64,000 nt of DNA from Crambe crambe (lineage: Eukaryota > Porifera > Demospongiae > Poecilosclerida > Crambeidae), in contig OZ004585.1 in NCBI GenBank assembly GCA_963924555.1, positions 2,927,488 through 2,991,487 of the forward strand, given 5' to 3'. The position numbers and the translations under genes are program-made. A model generated the notes under the pieces. The model was not told where the DNA came from. It did not search any database and saw nothing but the letters and a program-made list of their open reading frames with translations. Within the stretch, counting starts at the first letter, position 1; each line of letters begins with the position of its first letter. Shown here in pieces: positions 23,553 through 36,378 of this stretch.

Positions 23553-23806
23553 CTATTGGCGTTTTTGCAACAATCACCGCGAGAGCGCCACGCGCATGCT
23601 CACAAATTGTCTTGGTTCCCCCCGGCCCGACAGTGCTTATTATGATGAGTACTAGTGCCAGAGTAACTCTTCAAGTACTTCCTACTCCAGGCCAAGTTCA
23701 AGTAAGCATAGATAGCTAGCTAAAGACAGCTGTCGGTGTCAGGGGCCGGGGGTAACCATGACAATTTGTGACATGCGCGTGGCGCTCTCGCTGCAAAACC
23801 CAATAC
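23553..23806. repeat. Imperfect ~80-base palindrome
   Basis: Arms 23553-23636 and 23729-23806 share GCGAGAGCGCCACGCGCATG, ACAAATTGTC and the GGCCGGGGG block. The loop holds a candidate first exon. It probably is a MITE or a fixed bidirectional promoter element. Confidence 0.6.
23645..23701 (+). CDS. Candidate first coding exon, unknown gene
   Basis: ATG followed by STSARVTLQVLPTPGQVQ and a consensus donor GTAAGC. An acceptor TTTCAG at 23940 could continue it briefly. It is divergent from the PARP gene. No family was recognised; weak evidence. Confidence 0.25.
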
Positions 23807-24638
23807 GTAACCGGATTGGAAACGCAATATAAACTGCCCGGCCACTCCTTATTGCGCATGCCCGCATTAATTAATACAACATGAAAAAGATCAAATTTGG
23901 GTATTAAGTGTGCAGCCATTGATCCTGGTGATTTCTTTCAGGTTCTTCTTCACCTCTGCACCTTCTTGTTCTCTGCCCGAACTATGAGTGAAGATTTTGA
24001 AGCCTCCCTATCTGTTGATCATCCCTGAGGACTATAATATTAAAAATTAATGTACTCTAATCATTGAGCTTTTTCTCGGCAAGGGAATGCACACAATTGG
24101 AAAGCATAGGTGGAGGGCATGAAGGAATAACTACTTGTTATGAATATAAATTGGGGTCACTAGAAACAACTTCACTTTTTCAAAAAAAGGTACGCAAAGA
24201 CACACCCACCAAATGTGAACTATTGGCTGAAACTCTTGAATACATGTAAAGTTCACTACAATTTAGGTATGAGGGCATGAAGTAGAGTGTATACTAAACT
24301 CTGAAACTGTAAGCTGCAAATTTATCCTTTCATGTAAGGAGATACAGGTACACAAAGCCAAAACAGGATAAAACAGACTGGTATGGGTGTCCTAGCAGCC
24401 AAAAATTCGCTTTTTTCACGAGTAAGGTGGTGAAGTTACTAGCTATACTATGGACTTACTTCTGAACTTCGAGAGGTCGATTCCTCATGTTAGGCCACGT
24501 TAGGCTTTTTCAGCTCTTCCACGCACCGCAACACGGATTGTACCACGCATGTTGTATTGTTGCTATGGGGCGTTTCCAATCCCGGTTACGTAGTCTATAC
24601 AACATAACATGGTCAAAGCATAGATTACGTAGTCTATC
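23807..24638. other. Intergenic, nothing firm
   Basis: It contains GGATTGGAAACGC at 23814 and its inverse at 24569, a motif also found in the element at 61671-62765. No exon is supported. Confidence 0.35.
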
Positions 24639-25633
24639 AGAGAGTGCGGTAGCACTCTCTAAGTAGGGATGGCAGGTCAAAGTCCATAGGACAGTATAAA
24701 CTAAAAACTCTTCTTTCTCTTCTACCCTTACTCTACAGGTTCTCAGAAGGCTACAGTGAATTATTATATCTACAAAGAAGAGAGGAGAATGTTCAAAAGC
24801 CAAAAATTCATTCGCCAACATAAGAAAAAAACGAGTTCTAAAATTGACTTTTCGTTCTTTTTCTTTATCAGAGAGTGCGGTAGCACTCTCTAAGTAGGGA
24901 AGAGTGCGGTAGCACTCTCTAAGTAGGGATGGCAGGTCAAAGTCCATAGGACAGTATAAACTAAAAACTCTTCTTTCTCTTCTACCCTTACTCTACAGGT
25001 TCTCAGAAGGCTACAGTGAATTATTATATCTACAAAGAAGAGAGGAGAATGTTCAAAAGCCAAAAATTCATTCGCCAACATAAGAAAAAAACGAGTTCTA
25101 AAATTGACTTTTCGTTCTTTTTCTTTATAATAATCAGAGAGTGCGGTAGCACTCTCTAAGTAGGGATGGCAGGTCAAAGTCCATAGGACAGTATAAACTA
25201 AAAACTCTTCTTTCTCTTCTACCCTTACTCTACAGGTTCTCAGAAGGCTACAGTGAATTATTATATCTACAAAGAAGAGAGGAGAATGTTCAAAAGCCAA
25301 AAATTCATTCGCCAACATAAGAAAAAAACGAGTTCTAAAATTGACTTTTCGTTCTTTTTCTTTATAATAATAATCAGAGAGTGCGTTAGCACTCTCTAAG
25401 TAGGGATGGCGGGTCAAAGGTCATAAGACAGTATAAACTAAAAACTCTTCTTTCTCTTCTACCCTTGCTCTACAGGTTCTCAGAAGTCTAGAGTGAATTA
25501 TTACATCTACAAAGAAGAGAGGAGAATATTCCAAAATCAAAAATTCATTCGCTAACATAAGAAAAAAACGATGTCTAAAATTGACTTTTGTTCTTTTTCT
25601 TTATAATAATAATAATAATAATAATAATAATCA
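24639..25633. repeat. Four-copy tandem repeat, ~231-240-base units
   Basis: Units begin at 24639, 24870 (a broken start, repeated at 24901), 25136 and 25376. Each starts with the hairpin AGAGAGTGCGGTAGCACTCTCT-like block and ends in a TAA-repeat tail that grows to about ten TAA units before 25633. Identity between the first three is near perfect; the last is diverged. Spacing differs by multiples of three because of the TAA tail, so a minus-strand frame stays open through the array. I regard it as non-coding. Confidence 0.85.
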
Positions 25634-26536
25634 GATCGACGTACCGGCTTACTGGCTATAGTCATCAAAATTCTGCTTTGGCCATCTGTTAGAGCGGCAC
25701 CTAGAGGCTGATCTTTTGCTATTAGTTTTGACTAAGGCTCTACTTCACTATTCCAGCACTCGGAACACTAGCTAATCTTTCGACGCCATTTTGAAGCGCA
25801 CGTTGGTAGGGGCGGGGCTTATGGGCGGAGCCACGTAAGCTTAGCTAGGTCTTCGTTTAGCTAGCTATTATTCTTATCTGATGATGTTCCAGTCACTCCT
25901 TGCTGAATTGCAGTACAGATGCTCATCTTATAGTAGTATTATAGCCAGTACTTGGCTGTAGTGTAGTCAGCTCACTTCACCATGCCATGCACATGTCATT
26001 AAGCTACATTGCTGTTGCTGTAAAGTTTTATATTAAATAATAGACAAAACTTAAATAGCTAAACAAATTCTTCAACCAGAGACTGTGTATGTACCTACAA
26101 AAGAAAAAGATAAGTTTTATGTAGAGCTGGCTTTGTATAGTACTGTACTGTAGACTCGTGTCAAATTAATAATCACTGCATGCATACTCTCAGTTGAAGC
26201 GACAGTCAATACTGCCACTCAATTCTTTACATACACAACTTACATTCAACTTCAAGCACTAAGAAAAAAGGATAGAAACAAGTGAATGCAAAAAATTTCT
26301 TCTAAATAAAAAGGTTAAGTAGGGATAGCTTAAAATCTAGCTGGGCTATATAATGTACTGCAGCCTCATATGAAAACAATCCCTACTTTTACAACTGCCA
26401 TAGCTAGCTATAGGTAGTGGATGTAAATGTAGGGATTGTTTTCATATGACGCTGCAGTACATTATATAGCCCAGCTAGATTTTAAGCTATCCCTACTTAA
26501 CCTTTTTATTTAGAAGAAATTTTTTGCATTCACTTG
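25634..26536. mobile_element. Composite repeat, copy A
   Basis: It starts GATCGACGTACCG, passes through GGGGCGGGGCTTATGGGCGG, and ends in a foldback at 26279-26536. The foldback's arms read CAAGTGAATGCAAAAAATTT outward and contain AAGTAGGGATAGC. Shorter than copies B and C. Confidence 0.75.
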
Positions 26537-26566
26537 TAATAATAAGGATAATAATAATAATAATAA

Positions 26567-28034
26567 GATCGACGTACCGACTTACTGGCTATAGTCATCA
26601 AAATTCTGCTTTGGCCATCTGTTAGAGCGGCACCTAGAGGCTGATCTTTTGCTATTAGTTTTGACTAAGGCTCTACTTCACTATTCGATAGCACTCGGAA
26701 CACAGCTGCTAATCTTTCTACGCCATTTTGAAGGGGGCGGGGCTTATGGGCGGAGCCACGTAAGCTTAAGTTTAGCTATAGCCAAGGTCTTCATTCATTA
26801 TCTGATGATGTTCCAGTCACTCCTTGCTGAATTACAGTACAGATGCTCATCCTATAGTAGCATTATAGCCAGTACTTGGCTGTAGTGTAGTCAGCTCACT
26901 TCACCATGCCGTGTACATGTCATTTACATTGCTGTTGCTGTAAAGTTTTATATCAACAAAACTTAAATAGCTAAACAAATTCTTCAACCAGAGACACTGT
27001 ATGTACCTACAAAAGAGGTTTATGTAGAGCTGGCTTTGTATAGTACTGTACTGTAGCCTCCCTCATTCAACTTCAAGCACTAAGAAAAAGGATAGAAACA
27101 AGTGAGCGTAAAAAATTTCTTCAAATAAAAAGGTTAAGTAGGGATAGCCTAAAATCTAGCTGGGCTATCTATAATGTGCTGCAGCCTCGTATGAAAAAAA
27201 TCTTCGCGATATTACCTCATAAAAGGGGTGGGGCAATTAATAGCAGTTCTCCTCATATAACACCTGCACAGGATGTGGCCATTTGATGGCATCCACTATT
27301 ATGATCACTACACCAAATGCATAAACTCCCCATACTCCTCCCTCAAGCAAGACATACGTACCATCTCAATAATTATTTCAGTGATCACATATGTAACAAT
27401 TAGCTAATGCTGTTCACTTTTTAAAATGTTCACTCCTTTCAGTACTCCATTACACTGCAGATGATCATCCTTCAAACTCTCCTCCCCGAACAGAATGAAA
27501 TACTGATCATTAAATAAATTTAGTTCAATCAAGGAAGCCTTTAGTGTCTATCAATTTTCATAATCACAAAGAAAAAGAATGCAAACAAGTGAATGCAAAA
27601 AATTTCTTCGAAATAAAAATGTGAAGTAGGGATGCTATTATAACTGCAGCTTCATTATGAAAAACAAGTACTGCAGCATCGAAGCAGTATGGCCCAAAAA
27701 ATCTAGCTGGAATATGTATTATAACTGCATGCAAGAGAGTGAACTTAGTGAAGTGACCCTTACCTATCATCAAGTGCAAGATACTATTCCTACTTCACTC
27801 CCATGATCAAGGGCCAAGGGAGTGAAGTAGGAATAGTATCTCGTACTTGATGATGGGTAAGGGTCACTTCACTAAGTTCACTCTCTTGCATGCAGTTATA
27901 ATACATATTCCAGCTAGATTTTTTGGGCCATACTGCTTCGATGCTGCAGTACTTGTTTTTCATAATGAAGCTGCAGTTATAATAGCATCCCTACTTCACA
28001 TTTTTATTTCGAAGAAATTTTTTGCATTCACTTG
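26567..28034. mobile_element. Composite repeat, copy B
   Basis: Same start as copy A. It ends with a larger foldback, 27586-28034, whose arms of about 210 bases are nearly perfect inverted repeats. Terminal motif CAAGTGAATGCAAAAAATTTC matches copy A, although the inner arm sequence is different. Almost identical to copy C, so the duplication is recent. No coding capacity. Confidence 0.8.
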
Positions 28035-28050
28035 TAATAATAATAATAAT

Positions 28051-28465
28051 GTATAAGGCCATACCAATACGATTTTATGTTGCTCGGGCCCTACCGACCC
28101 ACTAAAATCAAGATTGCATTTAATAATGATACTCTAGATAAAGCACACCTAATTTCTGCATTGTTAGCGAGGCCTGAAAGTACTATGATGATTAGCTACT
28201 GTGGAAAATTTCAAATTGCTTTTACTACCTCACAATAGGTCAGTACTTTTGGCCAAACTTTAGATATCATTGCATGCCAAGGATAGAATAATGAAGAAAA
28301 GTGCATTTATGACAGTATTTATTCCCTCCATCACATTCTGTCCATCAGTCTTGACATGTCTAAACTTTCCTAGTTATTATCATTATCATTTTCAAACCGA
28401 CCTACCTACCCATCAGTCAGCATATTTTCGCCCGAGCAACATAAAATCTAATTGGTATGGCCTAA
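28051..28465. mobile_element. MITE with ~36-base terminal inverted repeats
   Basis: The ends read TAAGGCCATACCAATACGAT with TTTATGTTGCTCGGG, inverted at 28428-28465 with a few mismatches. About 415 bases, no coding, sitting exactly between copies B and C. Confidence 0.7.
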
Positions 28466-31306
28466 GATCGACGTACCGACTTACTGGCTATAGTCATCAA
28501 AATTCTGCTTTGGCCATCTGTTAGAGCGGCACCTAGAGGCTGATCTTTTGCTATTAGTTTTGACTAAGGCTCTACTTCACTATTCGATAGCACTCGGAAC
28601 ACAGCTGCTAATCTTTCTACGCCATTTTGAAGGGGGCGGGGCTTATGGGCGGAGCCACGTAAGCTTAAATAATAGTTAGACAACGAGACCAAGGGATCTA
28701 CGGTCTATTTAGAAACCTGAGAGCCCTGGGCTGTAGCGTCCCGAGCGCAGCGAGGGCGCTACTAAGGGCCCGAAGGTTTCTAAACAGACTGTAGATCCCG
28801 TTGGTCGAGGTGTCTAACTTATTTAGACTATAGCCAATCACTGGAGTTGTTTAACTTACTTCAACACGCACTTGGAAACAATAACCATGGTTTTTAAATG
28901 CAACAAACATGAATCAGAGCGCACCTAGAAACAATAACCGTGGCCACCGCGATGCGCGCATATGCGTTGCTAGAATTGGACCAATTGGAATGACCATCTT
29001 TACCAGGTTTACCTAGGGCAAGTGAATTCTAAGTGCTATAAGGCGTGATTCTAAGTGCCATAAGGCGTGATTCTAAGTGAATAGAATTCACCAAATGGAC
29101 CAATGAGATTCCTTGATTGTGACTAGCTATAGTCTAAATAATAGTTAGACACCGAGACCAAGGTATCTACGGTCTATTTAGAAACCTGAGAGCCCTGGGC
29201 TGTAGCGTCCCGAGCGCAGCGAGGGCGCTACTAAGGGCCCGAAGGTTTCTAAACAGACCGTAGATCCCGTTGGTCGAGGTGTCTAACTTATTTAGACTAT
29301 AGCCAATCACTGGAGTTGTTTAACTTACCTCAACACGCACTTGGAAACAATAACCATGGTTTTTAAATGCAACAAACATGAATCAGAGCGCACCTAGAAA
29401 CAATAACTGTGGCCACCGCGATGCGTTGCTAGAATTGGACCAATTGGAATGACCATCTTTACCGGATTTACCTAGGGCAAGTGAATTCTAAGTGCTATAA
29501 GGCGTGATTCTAAGTGCCATAAGGCGTGATTCTAAGTGAATAGAATTCACCAAATGGACCAATGAGATTCCTTGATTGTGACTAGCTATAGTCTAAATAA
29601 TAGTTAGACAACGAGACCAAGGGATCTACGGTCTATTTAGAAACCTGAGAGCCCTGGGCTGTAGCGTCCCGAGCGCAGCGAGGGCGCTACTAAGGGCCCG
29701 AAGGTTTCTAAACAGACCGTAGATCCCGTTGGTCGAGGTGTCTAACTTATTTAGACTATAGCCAATCACTGGAGTTGTTTAACTTACTTCAACACGCACT
29801 TGGAAACAATAACCATGGTTTTTAAATGCAACAAACATGAATCAGAGCGCACCTAGAAACAATAACCGTGGCCACCGCGATGCGTTGCTAGAATTGGACC
29901 AATTGGAATGACCATCTTTACCGGGTTTACCTAGGGCAAGTGAATTCTAAGTGCTATAAGGCGTGATTCTAAGTGCCATAAGGCGTGATTCTAAGTGAAT
30001 AGAATTCACCAAATGGACCAATGAGATTCCTTGATTGTGACTAGCTATAGTCTAAGTTTAGCTATAGCCAAGGTCTTCATTCATTATCTGATGATGTTCC
30101 AGTCACTCCTTGCTGAATTACAGTACAGATGCTCATCCTATAGTAGCATTATAGCCAGTACTTGGCTGTAGTGTAGTCAGCTCACTTCACCATGCCGTGT
30201 ACATGTCATTTACATTGCTGTTGCTGTAAAGTTTTATATCAACAAAACTTAAATAGCTAAACAAATTCTTCAACCAGAGACACTGTATGTACCTACAAAA
30301 GAGGTTTATGTAGAGCTGGCTTTGTATAGTACTGTACTGTAGCCTCCCTCATTCAACTTCAAGCACTAAGAAAAAGGATAGAAACAAGTGAGCGTAAAAA
30401 ATAAAAAGGTTAAGTAGGGATAGCCTAAAATCTAGCTGGGCTATCTATAATGTGCTGCAGCCTCGTATGAAAAAAATCTTCGCGATATTACCTCATAAAA
30501 GGGGTGGGGCAATTAATAGCAGTTCTCCTCATATAACACCTGCACAGGATGTGGCCATTTGATGGCATCCACTATTATGATCACTACACCAAATGCATAA
30601 ACTCCCCATACTCCTCCCTCAAGCAAGACATACGTACCATCTCAATAATTATTTCAGTGATCACATATGTAACAATTAGCTAATGAATGCTGTTCACTTT
30701 TTAAAATGTTCACTCCTTTCAGTACTCCATTACACTGCAGATGATCATCCTTCAAACTCTCCTCCCTGAACAGAATGAAATACTGATCATTAAATAAATT
30801 TAGTTCAATCAAGGAAGCCTTTAGTGTCTATCAATTTTCATAATCACAAAGAAAAAGAATGCAAACAAGTGAATGCAAAAAATTTCTTCGAAATAAAAAT
30901 GTGAAGTAGGGATGCTATTATAACTGCAGCTTCATTATGAAAACCAAGTACTGCAGCATCGAAGCAGTATGGCCCAAAAATCGAGCTGGAATATGTATTA
31001 TAACTGCATGCAAGAGAGTGAACTTAGTGAAGTGACCCTTACCCATCATCAAGTACGAGATACTATTCCTACTTCACTCCCTTGGCCCTTGGGAGTGAAG
31101 TAGGAATAGTATCTCGTACTTGATGATGGGTAAGGGTCACTTCACTAAGTTCACTCTCTTGCATGCAGTTATAATACATATTCCAGCTAGATTTTTGGGC
31201 CATACTGCTTCAATGCTGCAGTACTTGGTTTTCATAATGAAGCTGCAGTTATAATAGCATCCCTACTTCACATTTTTATTTCGAAGAAATTTTTTGCATT
31301 CACTTG
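28466..31306. mobile_element. Composite repeat, copy C, interrupted by a nested array
   Basis: Bases 28466-28668 and 30053-31306 together match copy B along its whole length, including the terminal foldback (30866-31306). The intervening 1384 bases are a later insertion. Confidence 0.8.
28669..30052. repeat. Nested three-unit array of a palindromic element
   Basis: Units 28669-29134, 29138-29593 and 29597-30052 are separated by TAA, and the whole insert is flanked by TAA (28666-28668 and 30053-30055). Copy B shows the empty site. Each unit carries a large inverted repeat (GATCTACGGTCTATTTAGAAACC and its complement) around a GC-rich core GTCCCGAGCGCAGCGAGGGC, plus two AAGGCGTGATTCTAAGTG repeats. 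A 3-bp TAA duplication recalls PIF/Harbinger elements, though no transposase is present. Confidence 0.8.
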
Positions 31307-34300
31307 TACAATTACAATCTATGGTCAAAGTCACCCCCCAGAAAATGACTCCCCCAGTGATTCCTGCCTAAGGCATAAATGACTCCCCCCTGGTAAAAAT
31401 GACTCCCCACCCACCTGTACCTTAGAAATACAAACTCTGGAACACAGAAACATGAAAAATGCAAAAGTTCTACTCTTTAAGCCTGTGGCACTGTAGTCAG
31501 AAATGACCAGAGAGTCAGTCACTCAGAGTCACTCAGGTGAGTGACTCTGTTCCCTGTTGTTCCCTGAGTTGTCTACTAATTACTAATTATGGGCATACAT
31601 GCTTGTGAGTGCACTCTTGCAAGGCTACTTTAAAGCATATCTGTTCTTTATGAAGAGCCAGCTGATCAGTGGCACAGCAGCTGTAATTCCACTGCACATA
31701 AATTAACTCAATGAAAGCAGATGATTACAGTAACTAGAGCTATTAGTTCACAGTATGTGGCCCAGGGTGTGTCACATTCACAGGTTACCACAGATGTTCA
31801 CTTTCACTGTATTCAGGTATGTGAAGTCATAGAGATGAAATTAAAGGGTCACCCTTTAATGAATGTCCTCGAGCTCTCCTTGTTGCTGGCTCTAGCTAGT
31901 CAAGCTAGTAGCTAGAGATTCCTACTAGTCTCATTTAGGTAGTGACTTTTTTTATGACAAGTCACAAGTCTATTGTGCTCTTCCTTGGAGTAGCTACTTA
32001 TTCTTGTAGTGGAATCTCTGATGCAATGCTAAGTCTCCCTACAAGCTTTCTCACTAACTATCTACATATACGACACTGCAACTTGATGTGCAATCAATTT
32101 AGATTCCCCTTTTATTGCTTATCACAATATCCATATACACTGTAGCTAGACATGCTGATGATTTTAGATGGCATGTGAGACAATGAAAAAGTAGTTAGCT
32201 ACAGGATCACTCAGTATAATAATCATCGTGTATGTCTGTATTGAAGCTCTTTTACACTGACATGAATTAAAGCAGCTTGATGGGAGGCAGTGATGTAGGG
32301 ATGATTATTGAAGGCAGATGTTTGTTCACAGAAACTGCTACAGGTAAAAGTACAGACTAACCCTACATAGCCTTAAGATACTTCCAGGTCTTCATAGCAT
32401 ATGGTACACTCTCTCTACCACTTTCATGCTATCTGCATGTGACACAAGATGTCTGTCTACAGGACACACCTGGAACCAAAGAACCATGTTTCTGAAAGTA
32501 AACAAATTTTTGCTGACCAAATTAAGATTCCCCATACATGGACTGTCATTTGGAAAATACTCCACTCGGGAAGTTATGATGGAGAACTGGAGATGGTCAA
32601 ATTTGTGGTGTACGGACTTTTGCAGGCCCTAGGGGATTCTTTGGTCAGTAAATTTTGTTTAGCTAATTCTACATTTGCTATTTCATTGCTGCAGCAATTA
32701 GCATGGTAGTATGACATCTTATGATGTGCAGTTGCTGTGTCATTCAAGGTTAATTATTTCATCATTAATTTTTCTGATTTCTAAGCATGAACAGTCAGTG
32801 CATTGGAACAAATTTTAGCTGGAAGTCTCACTTTAATAGTGAGTTTTATCATGCATGATGAAGTGATAAAGGTAGCAAATTGGATTGCACATCAAGTTAC
32901 AATTACCACACATTCTCATGCTGGGCCCTAGCTAGCTATGTATGCAACTAGTTAGCAAGAAAGCCCGTAGGGAGACACATTATCTTCATCTCTATGACTT
33001 CATATACCTGAATGCAGTGAAAGTGAACACCCTGCATGCACATGCATACTGTACGTGAACTATATAATAGTTACTGCATTATTGTAGCTAGATATGTGTG
33101 CAGTGGAACTTTTCAATGCTGAATCATGTCCCTCATTACCTAAATGAGAGTTGGGGCTTAAATACGTAGTTATAGCCAGGTAGATAACAATTTGAGTCAC
33201 GAAGTCATGAGAAATTGATTAAAAATTTTCAAGTCATTATGGTACTGTGCTCTTCCTTGGTTACAGCTAGCATGGTAGAATCTTTGGCAATAGCATAGTC
33301 TGGTCTCACATGCTAAGTGTTACCCTTTAATGCACGTCCTGGAGCTCCCCTGGTAATTGTGCCACTAATCAGCTGGTTCCTGCATGTTACTCATAAAGAA
33401 CAGAGGTTTATCCAATAGGTAGTGGAAAACAGGGCTTCAGAGGATACGCTCACAAACATGTATGGCCATCATTGAGGTGACTATTAATCATCTTCATACA
33501 TGTAGCATAATTATGGTACACCATCTGTACCACTATAATATGTATGCCACAAATGTGAACTTGAATTCCCTATCATCTCCCACAACTTCCCAATTTAATT
33601 AATATTAATATTTGAGTATTCCAGTCTTCAGCCCATGCATGGGTCAATGTACACCCTGGAGCTCCCTTGGTTGCTGTGCCACTGATCAGCTGGATGTTAT
33701 AAAGAACACCACCTGTACCACTATAATGTGTACACCACAAATTTTCCAGATTACAGCCCATGTGCAGGGAATCTTTGGTCAACAAAAATTTGTTTACTAA
33801 CTTGCTATTTCATTACTGAAACACGGTAACCTCATCTTCCATGAGTGTCCTGTAGACATCTTATGATGTGCCAATAAGTTGCTTCATATCACTTAATCAT
33901 AAGGACACCATACCATACCTTAATATCCCAATGTAGCATAATAGTACACCATCTGTGTGTACACCACAATTAGCTATATCTCCCACAACTTCCCAATTTA
34001 ATGATTCCAGACTGCATGGGTCAGCAAAATTTGTTTACATTGCTTTATAGCTAACTGCTTCCAGGAATGTCCTGTGTACTTCTAATAAATTAATTGTCTT
34101 CATAATAATTATGAGACTACAGATGCCATGCAGAGATTAAAGGAGGCTATTTGGCCAGGCCCTATAAGCCACTACTATTATACATACTTTCATTCCACCA
34201 TCCTGACCTTTTGGTCTAAAAAACCAAAAAACCAAAGCAACAACAACAACAACAACAAACATTATACTTTCTCACTGCTTCCAGGGATCTTGTAGTTGTT

Positions 34301-34740
34301 GACTGCATATCACTTGCACAAAAGAAAGGTGTCCAAGGCTGGGTAAATTACCAGGGACAGAAGAAAAACTCTCCTGCACGCTGGCCCATCCCTTGCTTCA
34401 TAATTAGCTATGCAATCATTAAATTTTTATTGTGTCCTCCAAAAAGTGTCCGTATGAGAAGTTCCACTGCATGTGGTAAAACTCTGTCCATAGTTGTATG
34501 GAAATCTCAGCTGATTGCCCCACTGCACACGTGCTGCAAGGGGTTAAGCAAGTTATTGGGATTCACTACATATATATATTATTATGTCTGTGGCAGAAAA
34601 TTTGAAAACTTGTAATAACATATTGCTAGCATACCACATTTTCTTGAAGATGCTCTCTTGGTGGCTTGAATGCATGTTTTTATTGCTGGCTCTGCCTCCA
34701 AGGCTATCAGTTAATTCGATCCTGCTGGATGTATATAGAA
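31307..34740. other. Repeat-derived, no genes seen
   Basis: Pieces of one repeat family recur here in both orientations: GTATGTGAAGTCATAGAGATG (31817, inverted at 32988), TTCACTTTCACTG, GCCAGCTGATCAGTGGC and GGTGTACACCACAAATTT-like blocks. Related pieces flank both receptor paralogues at 3730-4140 and 40500-41180. An ATGACTCCCCC motif repeats at 31344-31410. Confidence 0.5.
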
Positions 34741-34964
34741 TACCACATGTTCACTTTCACTGCATTCAGGTATGTGAAGTCATAGAGATGAATATAAAGG
34801 GTGACCCTTTACCCTTAAATGAATGTCCTGGAGCTCTCCTTGTTGCTGCGCCACTGATCAGCTGGCTCTTGCATTTTATTTTACTACTCATAAAGAAAAG
34901 ATATCCCCTATAAGTGGCCTTGCAAGAGTGCACTCACAAGCATATCGATAGGCAACTCAGGTAG

Positions 34965-35282
34965 ATGGAGTGGTCCCCATGGATTCAGTGGTTCCTCTCT
35001 CTGTGGTAGATGAAGTGGTCCCTGTGGATTCAGTAGTTCCTCTCTCTGTGGTAGTGGAGTGGATTCCACTCCATCTACCGCAGAGGGAGGAACTACTGAA
35101 TCCATGGGGATCACTCCATCTACCACGGAGGGAGGAACCACTGAATCCATGGGGACCACTCTATCTACCACAGAGGGAGGAACCACTGAATCCACAGGGA
35201 CCACTCAAACTACCACAGAGAGGGGAACTACTGTCTCTGTGAATTCAGTGGTTTCTCTCTGTGTGGTAGATGGAGTGGAGGT
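34965..35282. repeat. Internally inverted minisatellite
   Basis: Units of about 45 bases (ACCACTGAATCCATGGGGAC type) run in one direction up to about 35060 and in the opposite direction after it, meeting at GTGGAGTGGATTCCACTCCAT. Twin loci at 3868 and 40603 have only a single short remnant (CCTCCATGGAAGTCC). Both strands give spurious Thr/Ser/Pro frames. Confidence 0.8.
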
Positions 35283-36342
35283 TGATGCATTCTTTATAGC
35301 ATATGGTACACCATCTGTTCCACTATAATGTATACACCACGAATTTCTACCATCTCCAGTTCTCCACCACAACTTTAATTAATATTAAGGATTACAGACT
35401 TTGACCCATGCATGAAGAATCTTAGGTCACATCCTGTAGACATCTTAATTGTCTTCATATCAACTTATAATTGGAATAATTATGAGACTACAGATGCTGT
35501 GCAAAGAATAGAGGACTTTAGCAAGGCCAATTAATGGGCCAGGCATAAGCCACTATAATATTATAATGTCATAGCTATTCTCATTCCACTATCCTATGAC
35601 CTTTTGGTCAGAGAAAAAGGTTAGACAATTATATTACATTGAAAATAATTATTGTAGCCAGTTATTTACAATAATAGTGAACATTAATGTTAAATGTACT
35701 AATTTTTTACATGAAAAATATTAAGGAATTAGGGTATTAGCTACTAATTAAAACAACAGGCCAGCTCTATAGCTATTATGTTTCACACTAGCTACTAGCT
35801 GAATGACCAGGAGGAGACTTTCGTTCTGTCATGATGTGAACTTGCCCAGTCCAGCTAGCTACTGCATGTAAATACCGATAAATACGTAACACCATGTTAT
35901 AGGATGCTTTATTATGTGATATAGCTATAGCTAGGAAGTCTATTGTAGCTTTATTTCTTATCAAATGGATTCTCAATGAAGACTTGTTCCTCTTCAACAT
36001 CAAGGGACCACTATACAAGATTAGTGTGGAAGTAGTGATGTTGGAACTGATAGCATGTGACTATGGACTATTTGTCCTTATAAATTCTGACTCAGATATA
36101 AAATTAACACACTTTCACCTGTTCATACGTATGGGTATGTGTTATACGTAAATGCAATATGATCCTGCAGTAGCTAAGAAGATAGCTAATGGAGGTTATA
36201 GACACAATGGTGGCAATATCCATTTGATGTAGACTACGTAGTTTGATTTAATAGAGTTGTCCAGGAAGAGGGTTTAAACAATAGAGAAGGTTATAACCAC
36301 ATACCATTTATAGTAGCTATCCACATCCTGATCTAATATGGC
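35283..36342. other. Upstream region of the intact receptor gene
   Basis: Bases 35283-35400 are repeat-family sequence inverted relative to 3730-3880; the rest shows no gene. Confidence 0.4.
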
Positions 36343-36349
36343 TATAAAT
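36343..36349 (+). promoter_or_regulatory. Candidate TATA box
   Basis: TATAAAT lies 36 bases before the ATG at 36379, implying a very short 5' UTR beginning near 36372. Confidence 0.45.
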
Positions 36350-36378
36350 TAAGCTATAGCTAGCAGTCTACATTAGTC

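Noticed and set aside
24510..25417. Minus-strand frames of 145 and 175 residues with repeated units as a repeat protein
   Set aside because: The open frame follows from unit lengths set by a TAA microsatellite; composition and context are those of a non-coding array.
24639..25633. CRISPR-like array
   Set aside because: Units are ~240 bases and contiguous without spacers, in a eukaryotic genome.
27564..28056. Matching 69-71 residue frames on opposite strands
   Set aside because: They are the two arms of the foldback element, so the mirrored frames are a consequence of symmetry.
34908..35328. Mucin-like Thr/Ser/Pro proteins on both strands
   Set aside because: Frames exist on both strands of an inverted minisatellite and do not extend outside it.
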